12,231 nucleotides of DNA from Spirochaetia bacterium (lineage in GTDB: Bacteria > Spirochaetota > Spirochaetia > Treponematales > Breznakiellaceae): positions 1 to 12,231 of the forward strand of contig BOBG01000063.1 in NCBI GenBank assembly GCA_026002265.1, read 5' to 3'. Under the pieces are notes generated by a model. It had not been told where the DNA came from, made no database searches, and saw only the letters and a program-made list of their open reading frames with translations. The position numbers were made by a program, and so were the translations under genes. The first letter of the stretch is position 1. Each line of letters begins with the position of its first letter. Below, piece by piece: positions 11,900 through 12,231 of this stretch.

Positions 11900-12231
11900 A
11901 TGTTCAAAAAAATTGTAGTAGCTGGTGTTTTGTGTATTGTTGTTTCTTCTGCTCTTTCTGCACAAAATACAAAACATTTTGCGTTGACTATTGATCCGAT
12001 TCCGTTTTTTGCTGCTCCGTTATTAGATGGTTTTGGAGCCGGCGGTAGTTTTGAATGGAGGCCGTGGGGAGGATTCAGTCTCCGGGCTAGTGCATATTAT
12101 TTGGATATCAATGCCGAGGGCATATTTGCATTGACTGATAATGCTACTACAAGTGTTCAGTTCACTCTTTTTAAGGCAAATGCAAGCGCCCGATACTATT
12201 TTGTTCATACATTGGAAGGTTTTTTTCTCGA
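11900..12231 (+). CDS. Exported, probably outer-membrane beta-barrel protein (cut by window edge)
   Basis: About 110 codons are present and the frame is open to the right edge. The N-terminus MFKKIVVAGVLCIVVSSALSA is a typical signal peptide with a likely cut after Ala21. The mature part shows alternating aromatic and polar residues with turn-like glycines (GGSFEWRPWGGFSLRASAYY at 47-66, then SARYYF). That is the look of amphipathic strands in small outer-membrane barrels common in treponemes. No named family is recognised. AAAGAGA about five bases before the ATG is a modest ribosome site. It follows the attC-like element by about 150 bases, so it could be a cassette gene; cassettes often carry their own leader and exported products. 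The strand assignment is firm, the barrel call is inference. Confidence 0.75.
   Translation, partial: MFKKIVVAGVLCIVVSSALSAQNTKHFALTIDPIPFFAAPLLDGFGAGGSFEWRPWGGFSLRASAYYLDINAEGIFALTDNATTSVQFTLFKANASARYYFVHTLEGFFL

Overview
The window looks like a chromosomal segment of a spirochaete, most likely a Treponema-type organism. This rests on family resemblance judged by eye, with no database search. The clues are the start of a V-type ATPase subunit E gene, a DapL of the kind chlamydiae also have, a dephospho-CoA kinase with a TYCAGKN P-loop, a GTP-type PEP carboxykinase, and CCGG-rich DNA of medium GC content. Most of the window is housekeeping and central metabolism. I see no intact mobile element, CRISPR array, rRNA or tRNA.

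Positions 1-4637 carry two minus-strand operons. The left one reads cheY-like receiver, galM (aldose 1-epimerase), then V-ATPase subunit E, which runs off the left edge. The right one reads a 39-residue membrane-anchored small protein, coaE, a SPOR-domain protein with a 19-residue tandem repeat, then dapL. Its genes are 3 and 13 bases apart or overlap by 4 bases, and a good promoter candidate sits in front. An aldehyde dehydrogenase (4707-6185, minus) lies upstream. It is divergent from a metallo-beta-lactamase-fold hydrolase (6310-7149, plus) across a 124-base region rich in palindromes. The hydrolase converges, with one base between, on a membrane-bound GGDEF diguanylate cyclase (7151-8521, minus). 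Upstream of that is an ABC ATPase of the TrpXYZ/COG1101 type (8586-9389, minus) with no permease or binding protein in view.

Positions 9390-9829 are a long non-coding stretch. It holds a pair of GGGG(A/T)CAGACCTC repeats, 13-base direct repeats, and a pckA leader with a perfect 14-base palindrome between the Shine-Dalgarno sequence and the start codon. The GTP-dependent PEP carboxykinase gene (9830-11665, plus) follows. Positions 11666-11899 are non-coding and hold several stem-loops. One of them, 11704-11753, has the layout and partly the sequence of an integron attC recombination site. A signal-peptide-bearing, probably outer-membrane protein gene begins at 11900 and is cut by the right edge.

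The metabolic genes (galM, pckA, aldehyde dehydrogenase, dapL, coaE) fit a fermentative heterotroph that makes its own meso-diaminopimelate or lysine and CoA. The receiver protein and the cyclase add two separate signalling inputs. The most unusual observation is the attC-like element between pckA and the exported-protein gene. If real, it marks a cassette boundary at the right end of the window.
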